Part shown: positions 45,090 to 56,405 of the stretch, piece by piece
How positions within the stretch are numbered: the stretch's first letter is position 1
Layout: the number at the start of each line of letters is the position of its first letter
NCBI RefSeq assembly: GCF_000315625.1
Contig: NW_005434593.1
Span: 124,506-188,505, forward strand
Length of the DNA: 64,000 bases
Reading direction: 5' to 3'
Source: Guillardia theta CCMP2712
Lineage: Eukaryota; Cryptophyceae; Pyrenomonadales; Geminigeraceae
Made by a program: the position numbers and the translations under genes
Notes under the pieces: model-generated
Seen by the model: the letters and a program-made list of their open reading frames with translations, nothing else
Told to the model about the DNA's origin: nothing
Database searches by the model: none

Positions 45090-46490
45090 CGCCGGCCTAC
45101 TCAGACGGTCACTGAGTGACTCAGGCTGCAATGCCGAACTTAACTTCTCCGACAGTGCCCGGCAGGTCTGGCCGAGACTCAGTCAGACCCGGTGACCGTC
45201 ACAGTACTCGGACGACTCGGGGTCACGGCGCCGGGAGTCACCGCTGGCGGGCCCCGGCTAGCGGCTAGTACCGTCGGCCCGGCACCCGGTGGCACAATAC
45301 TATTAGTGACCATACTGAATACCTTTACTCAAAGTTAAGTTAAAGAACACCAGTGACTTCACTGTGCGAGCCACCCTCAGGATGTGAGGCTAGAAAAACT
45401 TGCAGGCAGCTGGGAGGTCGTGATTGGACTTTTAAGCGATCGTCTACAACACCAAATGAGTTTTAAAACCGTGGGTCAAAGGACGGGGGGTGAATTGGAG
45501 GGGTAGGGTTTCTGAATGCAGGGTAGTCCCTTGGCCATTCCTACCTGATAAATAGGACAAATATAGGGTAGTACCATTAATGTATTCAATTGGGTAGGGT
45601 GGTATCCTAAAAGCTCATTTTTTAAGTTCAATTTTTGAAGTCACCAATCCAATAGTAGGGTAAATCCTCTTTAGTACACATTTAAATACAAATTTTATCT
45701 CATATATATTTATGAGGTGCAACTCGTAGTAGGTGTCTTTTTATAACTTTATACTTCACAGGACTGCTGGTAATCTTTAAAACTTTATTTTATAGTATTA
45801 TTAAATCATTGAATCCGTACCCAACCGTAATTCATACGCTACGGGAGACTTATAAATTATTTTAGAGTTATACTTTACATTGTTGTAGAAACTCTTCTTT
45901 GGTCCAGCATGGCTAGGTGGGTCAGCGGCGAACAGCATGGCCATGTATGTTGAAAACTTTGTCGCTTCCCGCTCTTTCCCGCTCTTTCCCGCTCCTCATC
46001 CTCACCTCATCCTGTGAGCAGTCTCCTCTTCATGATTGATGCTTGCGAGTGGCCTCCACGAGTTATCCTCTGCTCTCCTTACTACTACTTTCTGCTATCC
46101 ATCACTCAGCACTCGATTCCTCCTTCTCGTTCTCCAGCTATCTTAGTGTATTCCACCTATGTTTTTCAACTTTCCTGCAAGATGCCCTCACACTGAAACT
46201 TTTCTGTCTCCAAATACGCCTCGCATGCATGTAGAACACAACTTTCACAACAGGAACTTTCACAACTCTCTGTGTAAAGAGATGGATTATGCTGACATCT
46301 CCTCCTCTGATTCAATTCACTTCATTAGAGGCACTTCTGCCATCACCTACCGAGTGCCTGATTCATGCTGAGATTCAATCCTGCTTTCCCTCCCTCCCTT
46401 GCGCTGTCGCCGGTTGGGATGTTGGAGCTGATGTTTTCATGGCAGCCTTGCGATTCCTGAAGAGTCTTCTTGCTGAAGAAAGTCGCTCCA
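45090..46490. other. Intergenic: GC island, TTTACTCAAAG word, GGGTAGGG tract
   Basis: 45090-45300 is a CpG-rich island (cactgagtgactcagg, ccccggctagcgg) resembling those at 4180 and 56690. It is followed by ctttactcaaagttaagttaaag at about 45318. 45480-45680 has several gggtagggt words in AT-rich sequence. 45960-46000 repeats cgctctttcc three times. The rest up to the next gene shows no reliable coding exon. Confidence 0.45.
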
Positions 46491-46493
46491 ACC

Positions 46494-49400
46494 ATGGGGC
46501 GCGGTGGGGGCGGTTGCTACACGGGGAAAGATGAGAAGACGGGGAAACTGACAGCAAGGAGAAGGGAATTCGATCCTATCCCAGAGCCACCCTACAGGAT
46601 GTCGACGGTTACGGAATGCCGGAAGGATTTTGAGGTGAATGGGATCTCTTGCTGTTGTCCAGAGATGTTCTGAAGCGTTATCAGAACTCTGTGTTGCTTC
46701 GGCCTTTCCACAGAGAAGCATGGTTCACTTACGTGCCTGGTTAGTACTGTCACCCTTGGTTCCTGCCCGCTGAACTTTTGTTACAGAGATGCTCCTCCTC
46801 TGTAACGAGGCTGCGAAGAGAAATGTCAGGAAGAGCATATCGGTGCCAAAGGAGAATGCAGACGGGCTTCTTTCGAAACCACTAGGGCTGGAGTACATAG
46901 CAGACCGTGTTGATACGGACGATCCTATCCAAGGGTATCTTGTAAGGACGAGGGATGAGGGCTGGCTGCAAGGGTTCATCACTGTGACGACATTCACAAC
47001 GTGGCATCGTGAGTTCGAATGGAACTCACTCGTGCAAGAGGCGGGGATAAGCGACGAAGACAAGCAGAACCATCGTTGGGATTTCGATGGATCGCTAGCC
47101 AAGGAGTTGCAGAAGCAGAAGCGAGTGGGAGATCCGCATAGGGAAGGGATCGTATGGAAGAGGTACGATGCTTCTTGTCTTGCATGCAATCCTGACGCCA
47201 AGTGGTCAGGTTGGCTGAGGTCTCGTTGCTTGGCGCCTTGGGCTGCGGATCGCAGCTGTTGCAACTTGTGATGGAAGACCTGGAGCAAGGGGATGAGTAC
47301 GACTACATCATTCTACAAGCCACAGACAACGCCATCAGTTTCTATGAGAGGATGGGCTTTGTGAGAGTCGGGGCTATCGCGCGACCAGATCAAAATTTTC
47401 TGAATCGCAAAGGGAAAGTTTCCACAGGGGAGAAGCCGGGAGTTGGCAACAAGAACAAGGAGGAGGCTGTCACGATCAAGAGAGAGAAGATGAAATTTCG
47501 GCGAGAGAAAGTCACTGCCTCTTATGACTGGCGTCCTTTTTGTGTCAAAGTTCTCAAGCATCTTCTCACACTTCCCGAGGCGAAGGTAATCAAGGACTCA
47601 AGGCCGAGTGCCTTCAAGTTTGAGCAACAGCGATGCCTAGACTTGCAGTCGCTGGTCGACGCGCTGAGAGACAAGGAGTCTGAGGAGCAGAAGAAGATGA
47701 TGCAAGAGCACCACGAGTTTGATCCGACCTCCTGGATGAAAACCGCATGGATCTCGAACTTCACTAATGCTGAAGATGTCTCGTTTGAAGTGCAGCTGCT
47801 GCTGAACTCCTTTAAGAAGGACCCAAATCTCAACGAAACAGTGAAGTCCGCTGCTCAAAGTCTTCTTGACTCGTTTTGCAAAGCTTGGAATAGCTTTGGA
47901 GATGATCTCGTCACCGATGGAAGCCAGGGCGAGAAGTACACTCCCAAGAAGGCCGGAACAAATCACACGCCCACCAAGAGCGCAAGGTTGAGGGAGAGTG
48001 CAACGAAAGAGGAAGAAGCTTCGAAGATGGGTAAAGACAACCAATTCTATGTGTACGTCGACATCGAGTGGAGGGAACAGCGAGGGTTTCGACTTTATGA
48101 GATCGTTGGCAAGCTCAACGGATCAGGTTCGGGCAAGTTCACCCTTGACCTTTCTCAACTTCTCCACCCTCTCCTCTACATCGGACTCTAGTAACATTTT
48201 CTTCACAGCAAATAAGCAGTCGGGAAGCAAGGGATTGCTCAACGTGAGGGAATGGTATTCGGCCAAGGAGCTGGAGCCAGCGGAAGGAGCAGATCGAGAC
48301 AACCTCCCCTTCCTCCCCAGGTCGGCGAAGGCCAAGAAGATGCAGTGGTCTCAGCGTCGCTGTGTAGATGGGATCTTGCAGACAGCTTCGCTACCTGTGG
48401 CTGTCAGAAGCTGCCACAAGCAGCTCGACGGGAAGAGAGTGGACTATATCGAAGTGGAAGATCAGTGCCTGAGAGTCACCATGGCGTACGCGAAGCTGAT
48501 GGCCATCCGCGGGATCGAGAGGTTCGAGCGCTACGGCGACGGAGGATATGGTGATGACTGCTGCTGTGTGAGATTGACCCGGGTTGACCGCTTGCTCCCT
48601 TGCAGACTCGCGATGGGATGGGGAAGGATCGGGGTCGCCGGATGACACGAAGCTGAGCGAGTACGAGTTCAAACGTCTCCAGAGGATGCAGGAGAACGAG
48701 CGACTGATGAAGGCGACGGGGATACTTGACCATGAGCAGAGCGTCACTCAGGGGTCGAGCTCTGAGAACGAGGATGCAGCTGATGCTCATGACGACACTT
48801 GCTCCAATCGCAAGCAGGATGCGATGCTGGGAGATTTGAACGACGTGCGGCCAAGGAGTCAGTCACAGTCGATGAACGGGGAGGAGTCCGTGGACTCGGA
48901 TGGAACGACAGACAGCGCGCAGAAGCCCCACAGGCCCCAGAAGAAGCGGTTCTTGCCCTTGGATTCTCATGGGAGCCCAAAAGTTTTTCGCTCACTGGAC
49001 ATGGACAGCGTTAGTAGCCAGAGCAAGAAGAAGTTTGTTGCAGAGGAGGAGACGAGTATCAAAAAGATTGCGGAAGAATGCCACGTCAAGCTTGATCGAC
49101 TGCTGCAGATCAACAGGGTGAGGAGGAATGGGAGGAGGAGGAATGGAGGAGGGGGAGGAGGAGGAGGAGGAGAGGTAGCTCACTGTATGACAGGGCAACT
49201 TTCCCGATCTTCATCAGTACTCGATCATTCCCGCTGGGACAGTTTTGCAACTTCCTCGACCTGGGGAGGTCTGTGAATTCATTCCGAAGAAGAAACTCCC
49301 CCGGGCTCCGACGGGATGGTCAGGTTACTGTCACTGGACGTACCCCGACCAGTCCATCGACGAGCTTTTTCCAAGCTACATGATGGTAGGGAATCGTTTG

Positions 49401-50051
49401 TGTGTGCCTAGAACGACGTTAGGGTACTGGGTTGATGTGGTTAGTGTGGAGTACCGGGTACTCGTAAGTTGTTGATGGGGTACTGGGTCAGTGGGGTGTG
49501 ACCATGACTCTGCTTTCATGTTGTCTCTGATGTGATTCGCCGTTGTAAGTCTTTTTCTCACCTTGTCCGATCAGGCCAAGAAGATCATCAGAGAGAAAGA
49601 CGGCGTCGTGAAGCAAGCTCCTTCGACGCTGAGAAAGATGTTGGTTGACTGTCCTCCTCCGATCGTCTCCACCAAGGAAATCCAGCAGGTCCGGAAGATC
49701 TCAAAGCTCAACAGTGAGTTCTGGCAGGAGCAGCACTCCTCCATGCAGGATGGGGAGGAGCAGGAAGCTGCAGCCTGCTCGTGGCCAGTGAACGGAATTT
49801 ACTGCTGCCTCCAGAACGAGAGAGCGGAGGATGTGGCCAAGAAGTTTCGGGTGGATGCGGATCGCTTGATCTTCGTGAACAAGCTCTTGAACCCTCAGCT
49901 TGAGCAGAGGAGGGCGTTCAAGGCCGGAAGCAGCGTTGTGCTCCCCCTCCACCCGTCCTTGGTGGAGCAGCAAAATTGGATCAAGGACTGTGTGGAAATT
50001 CTCGACCTCCTGCGCCAGTCCCAGTGAGTCATCCAAAACTCAGCCCTCCTG

Positions 50052-50088
<37 letters not shown>

Positions 50089-50789
50089 GGCTCCGGTCCC
50101 GGTTCCGGCTCCGGCTCCGGCTCCGGCTCCTGCTCCGGCTCCGGCTCCGGCTCCTGTTCTGCTCCGGCTCCGGCTCTTAGTTCACCATTCGCCATAGCCT
50201 CGCCCCCTTCTGCTTGCCGACCATCAACCCCCCCCCCCCCCTCCTCCTCCGCCGCTCTCCAATGTGCACATCTCCTCTGTCTGCTTTCCCGCTCAACCCG
50301 CAGCTGTTCGTCGCTCCTCCTCACTGGACCTCAGGCATGCGCTGCACTTCGAGGCACCCGTAGAGTGGAGGAGAATGAAGCTGTTCGAGTACCCCTTCAT
50401 CGTCACTCAGCCCACAGACCTCGGGACTGTGCAGATGCGCCTCCTGGCCGGTCATTACGCAACTCCGGAGGATTTTGCGGAGGCGACGATGAAGATTTTC
50501 TTCAATGCGATCGTGTTCAACAACACCCCCAACGATACCTTCCGCAAGATGGCGAACAAGCTGATGAGCAACTTCGAGCACCGCTGGTCGAAGATCTATC
50601 CTCCCCTCTCTCCTGCCATCCTGGGCGATCGATCCAAGAAGGTTAAGTTCTTCAACAAGGTGACAACTCGATTCCCGTCTCTCATCCCTCCCTTGTTGTA
50701 GCCCGCTTTCTGATAGTGGCTCCTGCCTCTGATATACTCTCCTGCTCCTGCTCCTGCTCCTGCTGCTCCTGCTGCTCCTGCTGCTCCTG

Positions 50790-50839
<50 letters not shown>

Positions 50840-52666
50840 CCTCCCTGCTCGTCATGTTCCTGACATCCCATCGAAGGTCGTGAAGCTAGAGGATGAGTCG
50901 GCGCTTTTCTACTTCGTGCTCCACTACGTCCCCGACCTTCACTGGTGTCACCTTGCTCCGATGCAGCGCGATGGGCTCGTCCCATACCAGAACAAGCAGG
51001 GGAAGCCCAACGCGTACGCGGGTCACACCAAGTGGAAGCTCGTGCCTGAAGGAGAGGCCGAGGAGATCGATGTCAGCGGCTTCCGCTGCATCCCCGTCAG
51101 GTGGGTGAAGGGGCATGATAGCAGGAGGCTGGCAGCTTGGCGAGGGAGGTGCTGACAGGGGCTAGGGAGTAGTAGAAAATGAATTGGGAAAGGATGAGGG
51201 GAAGATAAAGGGAGGGGGAGGAGGAGGAATGTAAAGCGAGGGAGGTTGGGCGAGGTAGAGGAAGGGAGGCAGGTGTAGACAGGGGACCGAGGAAGGGAAG
51301 GGGATACAGCAGGAGTCTCTGACAACGTATTGGCAGGAGCGTGACGGTGAACAAGACAAAGAACGCTGACCTGGAGGCCTGGGTGATCCTCGGGGAAGGA
51401 GGAGGAGAGGGACAGGAGATGGACGTGCAGAGCAACACGCAGGAGTCAGCGGACTGCGAGAGCGAGGAGGGCAGGCGTTGCAGGAAGATCGAGAGAGTCC
51501 CGGCGAGACTGCAAGAGGAAGGGGGGCGAGCGGAGTGTGCAAGAGCGCTGAGAAGGATGCTGGCAGATGCAGCTTACAAGTTGAAGACACAAAGGGGAAG
51601 GAGGTCGGTGGAGCAAGAGGGTCTGCGCTTGCGCCTCAAGGGCTTGGCGGAGCAGGAGGACGAATTCGAGGACGCGAGCAGTTTCGTGCAGGCAGTTCTC
51701 GATGCGATGACGACAACAGTAGCAGGACTGAGGAGAAACAAGGAGAAAGAGAAGAGGAAAGCCATGCTGACGTATCAAGCTTTCCATAGCGCCTGTGAAC
51801 GGCTCTCTTGCTTCGACGAGATCTCGTGCCTGTTTGATCCCAAGCTGGTAAAGGACGGGCACGGGGACGAGGAGGACCAGGAGGAGGTGGTGGATGCTGA
51901 TGAAGACGAGAGCGATGACGGCAGCTTCGGTGAGGACAGTGGAGGAGACGAGAGCGAGGATGGAGCTCGGGAGGGGGGAGGCGAGGGGGACGAGGACATG
52001 GAAGATGGCGCAAGGGCTGGGTCATCGGAGGGAGAGGAAGGCGAGAAAGGGAATCCAGATGGAGTGGGAGAAGAGCGGGAGAGAAGGAAATCCAGTGCTG
52101 AGGATTCGGAGCATGGCAAGGGGAAAAGGCAGCGGGGCTACAACGAGGACAAGGACGAGGACGATCGAGTCCTGGGTGACATCGAAGAGGAGGCAGAGAA
52201 TGACATTGAGGAGGGGGGGTGCGGAGACGAGGAGGAGGAGGAGGAGGAGGAGGAGGAGGGTGGGGGCAAGGGAAACTCAAAGGCAGCAGGGAAGACGAAG
52301 GTGAAGGTGAAGGTGGAGGAGGGCGCACCCGAGGACAGTGAGGACAGGGAGGAGGAGGGCGAGGTGGAGTACACCACCAGGGAGAATGAAACTCCAAGGA
52401 TCATCGCTGCAATGCTGAGGGTCAACTTAGACCGCGTCCTGGAGCTGAATCGCAGCAAATACCCCCAGCTGGTCCCTTGCTCGCGTTTCCGCCGAGGGAC
52501 GAAACTGTTGCTCCCCATGTCAGCGACGGAATCGCCCAAGGGGAAGGAGCTGCTTGCGAGGAAGCGGCTGGTGAAGATCTCGAAGCGCGGCAGGAAGCAC
52601 AGGGGAGATGGAGAGAGGAGGAGAGGGGGCAGGAGGGAGGAGTCAGGTGGGAAGTTGAAGGTCTGA
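46494..52666 (+). CDS. GNAT acetyltransferase-LysM-bromodomain protein (about 1,600 aa)
   Basis: Exons: 46494-46634, about 46655-46733, 46787-47162, 47210-48126, 48209-48550, 48606-49117, 49218-49385, 49575-50023, 50335-50659, 50877-51100, 51337-52666. From exon 3 on all phases agree; the joint of exons 1-2 is unresolved. Exons 3-4 hold a GNAT fold with an acetyl-CoA loop ([16 protein letters not shown]) and [13 protein letters not shown]. LysM-like units follow at exons 6-7 ([19 protein letters not shown], then [10 protein letters not shown]), exon 8 ([20 protein letters not shown]) and exon 11 ([18 protein letters not shown]). Exon 9 is a bromodomain ([34 protein letters not shown]). Exon 11 also has long acidic tracts. 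Together this implies a nuclear chromatin-binding acetyltransferase, which makes the LysM units unexpected. Confidence 0.75.
50041..50185. repeat. GCTCCT/GGCTCC array in intron
   Basis: Imperfect ctcctg/ctccgg hexamer array inside the intron between exons 8 and 9 of the GNAT-bromodomain gene; a similar ctcctg array lies in the next intron (50740-50840). The translated Ala-Pro or Gly-Ala ORFs are artefacts. Confidence 0.75.
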
Positions 52667-52767
52667 GCTAGAGGAGGCGCGTTAAGCAAGTGAATATACT
52701 GAATTGAATGATGAAAGAAGAATAGTCGACGCCTTCTATGCTCCTGCTCCTCGTTCGCCCTGTTCGT

Positions 52768-52867
52768 NNNNNNNNNNNNNNNNNNNNNNNNNNNNNNNNN
52801 NNNNNNNNNNNNNNNNNNNNNNNNNNNNNNNNNNNNNNNNNNNNNNNNNNNNNNNNNNNNNNNNNNN
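52768..52867. other. Assembly gap (100 N) within C-rich tract
   Basis: Exactly 100 N flanked by C-rich low complexity (52870-52970) and, further on, a ggaggaaggggaggaaacag minisatellite at 53130-53310. Nothing coding seen from 52667 to 53317. Confidence 0.9.
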
Positions 52868-53129
52868 GCCGCCCCCGTTTACCCTCCTTCGCCCCCTTCC
52901 TTTCCCCTTCCACCCTCCCCCCCCCCCCCCTCCCCCCCTCCCTCCCTCCCTCCTCTCCTGTCCTCTGCACCCTTCTGTCCAACCCACCCAAGTTCTTTCA
53001 AAGTTGCCGTTTATCCGTATGTTTGTTGCCCACAACATCTCATTTACTTGTGACACCCGATGTTTCAACGAATACAAGTGGAGAGGTGTGGGGGTAAGGA
53101 GCGGGGAAGAGTGTTCGAGGAAGAGGGAG

Positions 53130-53310
53130 AGTTGATGGGGAGGAGGAAGGGATGATGGAGGGGAGGAAACAGGGGAGGAGGAAGGGGAGGAAACAGGGGA
53201 GGAGGAAGGGGATGAAACAGGGGAGGAGGAAGGGGAGGAAACAGGGGAGGAGGAAGGGGAGGAGGAAGGGATGATGGAGGGGATGATGGAAGGGAGGAGG
53301 AAGGGGAGGA
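53130..53310. repeat. Minisatellite, unit of about 26 bp
   Basis: Tandem units of the type gaaacaggggaggaggaaggg, four to five copies with small variations, then gatgatggaggg variants. It lies just beyond the stop of the histidine phosphatase gene. Confidence 0.7.
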
Positions 53311-53317
53311 GGAATGC

Positions 53318-54371
53318 TCACATCGTATGATGGTTGCGGTTCAAGTAGTTGAGGACAGGCACTTCCTTTCCCTCCTCGCAGAACACGATGGGGAGGAAGA
53401 CTTCGGTCAAGCTACAGTTGTCGACTTTGAAGACGAACTTCTTGGAGGTGTCGGAGACGCTGAAAAGAGCCTTGAGGAGGAGGTCAAGGAAGTCAGAGTG
53501 CGTCACGACGATGAGAGGAGAGCCCCTCTCCTCTGCTGGTGTCTCCACCACCCTCCTCTTGATCCACGACGCGAACTTCTCCGCCCTCTCCCGGTTCTGC
53601 TCCGCCGTCTCCTTCCCGACCAGCTCGTTCCATGAGCCCTCCTGCTCACCGCGTCATCCCCTCACTGCTACTTCCTCCTCCACCTGCTTCAGCAGTTCCG
53701 TGCGGCAGAAAGGAAAGCGCTCCCTGATTGCTGCAGCCGACAGCCCAGCGGCAGGGAGGTACTTGCCATCCTTCCACTCGTACATCCCCCCGACCTCGCA
53801 CGCAAGAGGCGACACCCTGCACGGGATGCCGAGCGCCATGGCGATGGGCGCAGCCGTCTCGATGGCTCGGAGCATCGGGCTCGACATCAGCTCGCCTCCC
53901 TCCCCCAGTATCCGCTTGATGTGCTGCCCGGTCCTTATCGCTTCTTCCTTCCCTTGCGGGGACAGGCCAGGGTCTACAGATCTGGACGCAAGCCAGGTTG
54001 ATGTTGCCTTGTGAGGAGGGAGGCTCGTCAGTGAGAGCGCACATGCTGGTGGATCGAACCTGTTCCGCAGTCAACCTCCCTTTGCGCATCTCTTCTTCCA
54101 CCTGCCCCGGATACTTAAAGGTTGCAAGACAGTTCACGGGAGAGGACAAGCTGTGGTCATGACAACAAGGCATCTGTTTCTAAATGTCCCTCCCTCTTAA
54201 TTTCCTTCTCCTCCTCCTCCTCCTCCTCCTCCTCCTCCTCCTCCTACCAACAACTCTCTTACTCTGACTCAGTCCGACAAGAACGTTGCAGTCCGCAAGC
54301 ATTACCTGCAGTTGGATGCAGTTGTTCATGGACTGTGCATGCCTGATGAGAATCAGCGATCTGCCTGCCAT
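53318..54371 (-). CDS. Histidine phosphatase (phosphoglycerate-mutase superfamily)
   Basis: Exons 54371-54306, 54113-54060, 54007-53684 and 53641-53318 are joined in phase 0, about 255 aa; an in-frame Met at 54440 would add 23 residues. The catalytic RHG-like motif is ILIRHAQSMNN, close to the start as usual. DPGLSPQGKEEA is the family's second conserved element, MSSPMLRAIETA the arginine-containing loop, and IVVTHSDFLDLLL carries the second catalytic histidine. The residues needed for a phosphohistidine mechanism are therefore present. The substrate (sugar phosphate, inositol phosphate or protein) cannot be told from sequence alone. No targeting peptide is evident. Confidence 0.8.
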
Positions 54372-54499
54372 GCTCGCCGCTGCCTCTAGGCGGAAATGAC
54401 GCCGCCATCCCGCTCCTGCTCGAAATCGCTGCAGCACCATGCTGGATTCTTTGATTTAGCGTTGATTGCGATGTTTTCACATTAAATTTAGCCATTTGC

Positions 54500-55072
54500 A
54501 TTAAACATAAGAAACAATTCTCTATTTAGTGCTAATGTGTAACCCCACTTTGTTGCAGTACACCCCCTGAACATTTTTGTACCGGTACTTTTCTCTTTCA
54601 CTACCCCACATTTTCATACCCAGTTCTCATTATTTCACATGACCACCCCTTCAAAGTCCTCACCCACCGGTGTGATTCCATAGAACTCATCGAAGCAAAC
54701 CTGCTTCCCAGGGGGGTCCTAGGTCTTCAGATAATGGGGTGATGGGTATGACCGGTTATACTGATGTGCTATTTGACCCGAAATTTTCATTATAAACAAA
54801 GGGGTGAACAGAGGACCTGGGATATTTAGTGGGTGGGGGTACTGTTAAAGGGGGTAGCTGGAAGGTGAAACTTGCCAGAGCATGCCGGAGGAGATTTTTA
54901 TCACAATGAAACGAGGGGAGGAGAGAGGGAAGGGAAGGAGGAGGAGGGGCAGGAGGAGGAGAGAGGAGAAGGATCAGGGTCAGTATCAAGAGCAGGAGCA
55001 GGAGAAGCAGGAGCAGCATGGAGGAGGAGGAGGAGGAGGAGGAGCATCAGCTTCAGCAGCAGCAGCAGCAGC

Positions 55073-55115
<43 letters not shown>

Positions 55116-55580
55116 TCAGGAGCAGGAGCAGGAGCAGGAGCAGGATCAGGATCAGGATCAGCAGGAGAATTTCCAGGATCAGCATCAGATGGTTTCCAGG
55201 CTATGGCATAACTAGAACATCAAGACTGTACTTTTCCACCAGCATCAGCCTTGACTATGAGGAATACGGTGCCGATTATGTTAGAAGTGGCGGAGGCTGT
55301 AAGACCGAGCGAATCGATGACACGATTAATACCATGAAGTGCAAGATGGCGTCAAGGGAGAGTTTGAAAATGCCACAGGAGATCTTGCGAGAGGGAGATG
55401 AAGTGATCGATGAGGAATGGTGGGGTTTGTTGCCATGAACTAGAGGACGAGGTCGAGGACGTGGGAGGGTGGGATAGAGACATTGTTGTTGGATCCGGAG
55501 ATTCTTGATGGCGAAGAATGTTCGAGGTTGTGCGGACTTGGTGATAGATGCATGGCAGGTTCACTGTCGGCCTGCCGAAG
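54500..55580. other. Intergenic with CAGGAG repeats
   Basis: 54540-54870 is AT-rich with caccccacc and gggtgggggta words. 54900-55200 is a GGA/CAGGAG array (Gln/Glu- or Gly/Ala-coding in different frames). A non-repetitive open stretch at 55205-55437 (ISLDYEEYGADY ... DEEWWGLLP) could be a coding exon, but I found no start or splice context to support it. Confidence 0.4.
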
Positions 55581-55591
55581 GGTCAGGGAAG

Positions 55592-56405
55592 ATGAAGGTG
55601 ATGAAGAGGAGGTGTTTCTGATGTTCTTGTTGTGATCTCCGACGAGCAGGCGGTTTGCATCGCCTCCCTGGCTCTGCTGCTGGCAACGAGTGGAGTGCTG
55701 GCGGAGAAAAATGCAAGCTGTCGCGAGCTAGGATTCACTGAAACCCTGGTGTGCTCCAAATGCACAAGGTGAGACTGCTGCTGGAGGAGAACAGCAGGAG
55801 GGGCAACATGGCAGAGGAGGAGGAGGAGCAGAGGATTCAGGGAGCCTGACGCGTTGGGCAGGCTGGAGGAAAGCATCAAAGACACAGATCTAGTCTCCGA
55901 GTGTCGATCGTGCTGTAGCGAGGACGTGGACGACGCGTCTGGTCTCACAAAGGCCGCCTCCATGTACCTGATATGATGTTGATCCCCTGACATGACGTAG
56001 ATTGCAGTGTGCTTGAGATCTGTGAATGAAAGAAAGCCGCCTTCCCTGATGTCGTAACATTCATCGATGAGAAGGTCTGGGAACTCTGAAATGCATCCAG
56101 CTAGGGAAGAATATTGACACTGTTGACAGGCGAAACAATTTCCTAAAGTTAGCGTCAGATACCAGCGTGGAGCTCCTCCAACTCTGGTAGGGAGGAGGAG
56201 CGGGAAGGAAGTGAGAAGCACATTCAGTGTTGAACGGTGGTTGCAGTACCTCAAGGATGAGAAGGGAGGAGAGATCGACAAGATTCGAATCGACAGTTGG
56301 AACACTGACACGATCGTTGAGTTCATGAAGGTGAGCCGAGATGAAACTTGTTCTCGTTTCCTTGCTCCTGTTCTGAGTTGTTCTTTCAAGGAACGCTTGG
56401 CGTAG
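55592..56405 (+). CDS. SELENOF: Selenoprotein F (Sep15) with in-frame TGA for selenocysteine
   Basis: Exons 55592-55597, 55650-55768, 55862-55963, 56008-56074, 56130-56186, 56247-56330 and 56391-56405 join in perfect phase to about 150 aa; the introns measure 44-93 nt. A signal peptide (MKAVCIASLALLLATSG) precedes the Cys-rich UGGT-binding region (CRELGF, LVCSKC, SECRSCC). Next comes a thioredoxin-like domain whose redox motif is Cys-Glu-Sec, with TGA at 56027-56029 read as Sec (VLEIC-E-U-KKAAFPDV). The end EIDKIRIDSWNTDTIVEFMK aligns with the Sep15 C-terminus. Human Sep15 has Cys-Gly-Sec at this place. Sep15 acts in the ER with UDP-glucose:glycoprotein glucosyltransferase in glycoprotein quality control. 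Exon 1 would code only Met-Lys. A SECIS element is required 3' of the stop; I could not prove one. Confidence 0.85.

Noticed and set aside
49976-50324. Pro/Ala and Glu/Pro repeat ORFs
   Set aside because: Translations of an intronic hexanucleotide array within the bromodomain gene.
54872-55438. 188-aa Gln/Gly/Arg-repeat ORF
   Set aside because: First two thirds are a CAGGAG microsatellite open in several frames; only the last 70 codons look non-repetitive and they lack a start or splice context.
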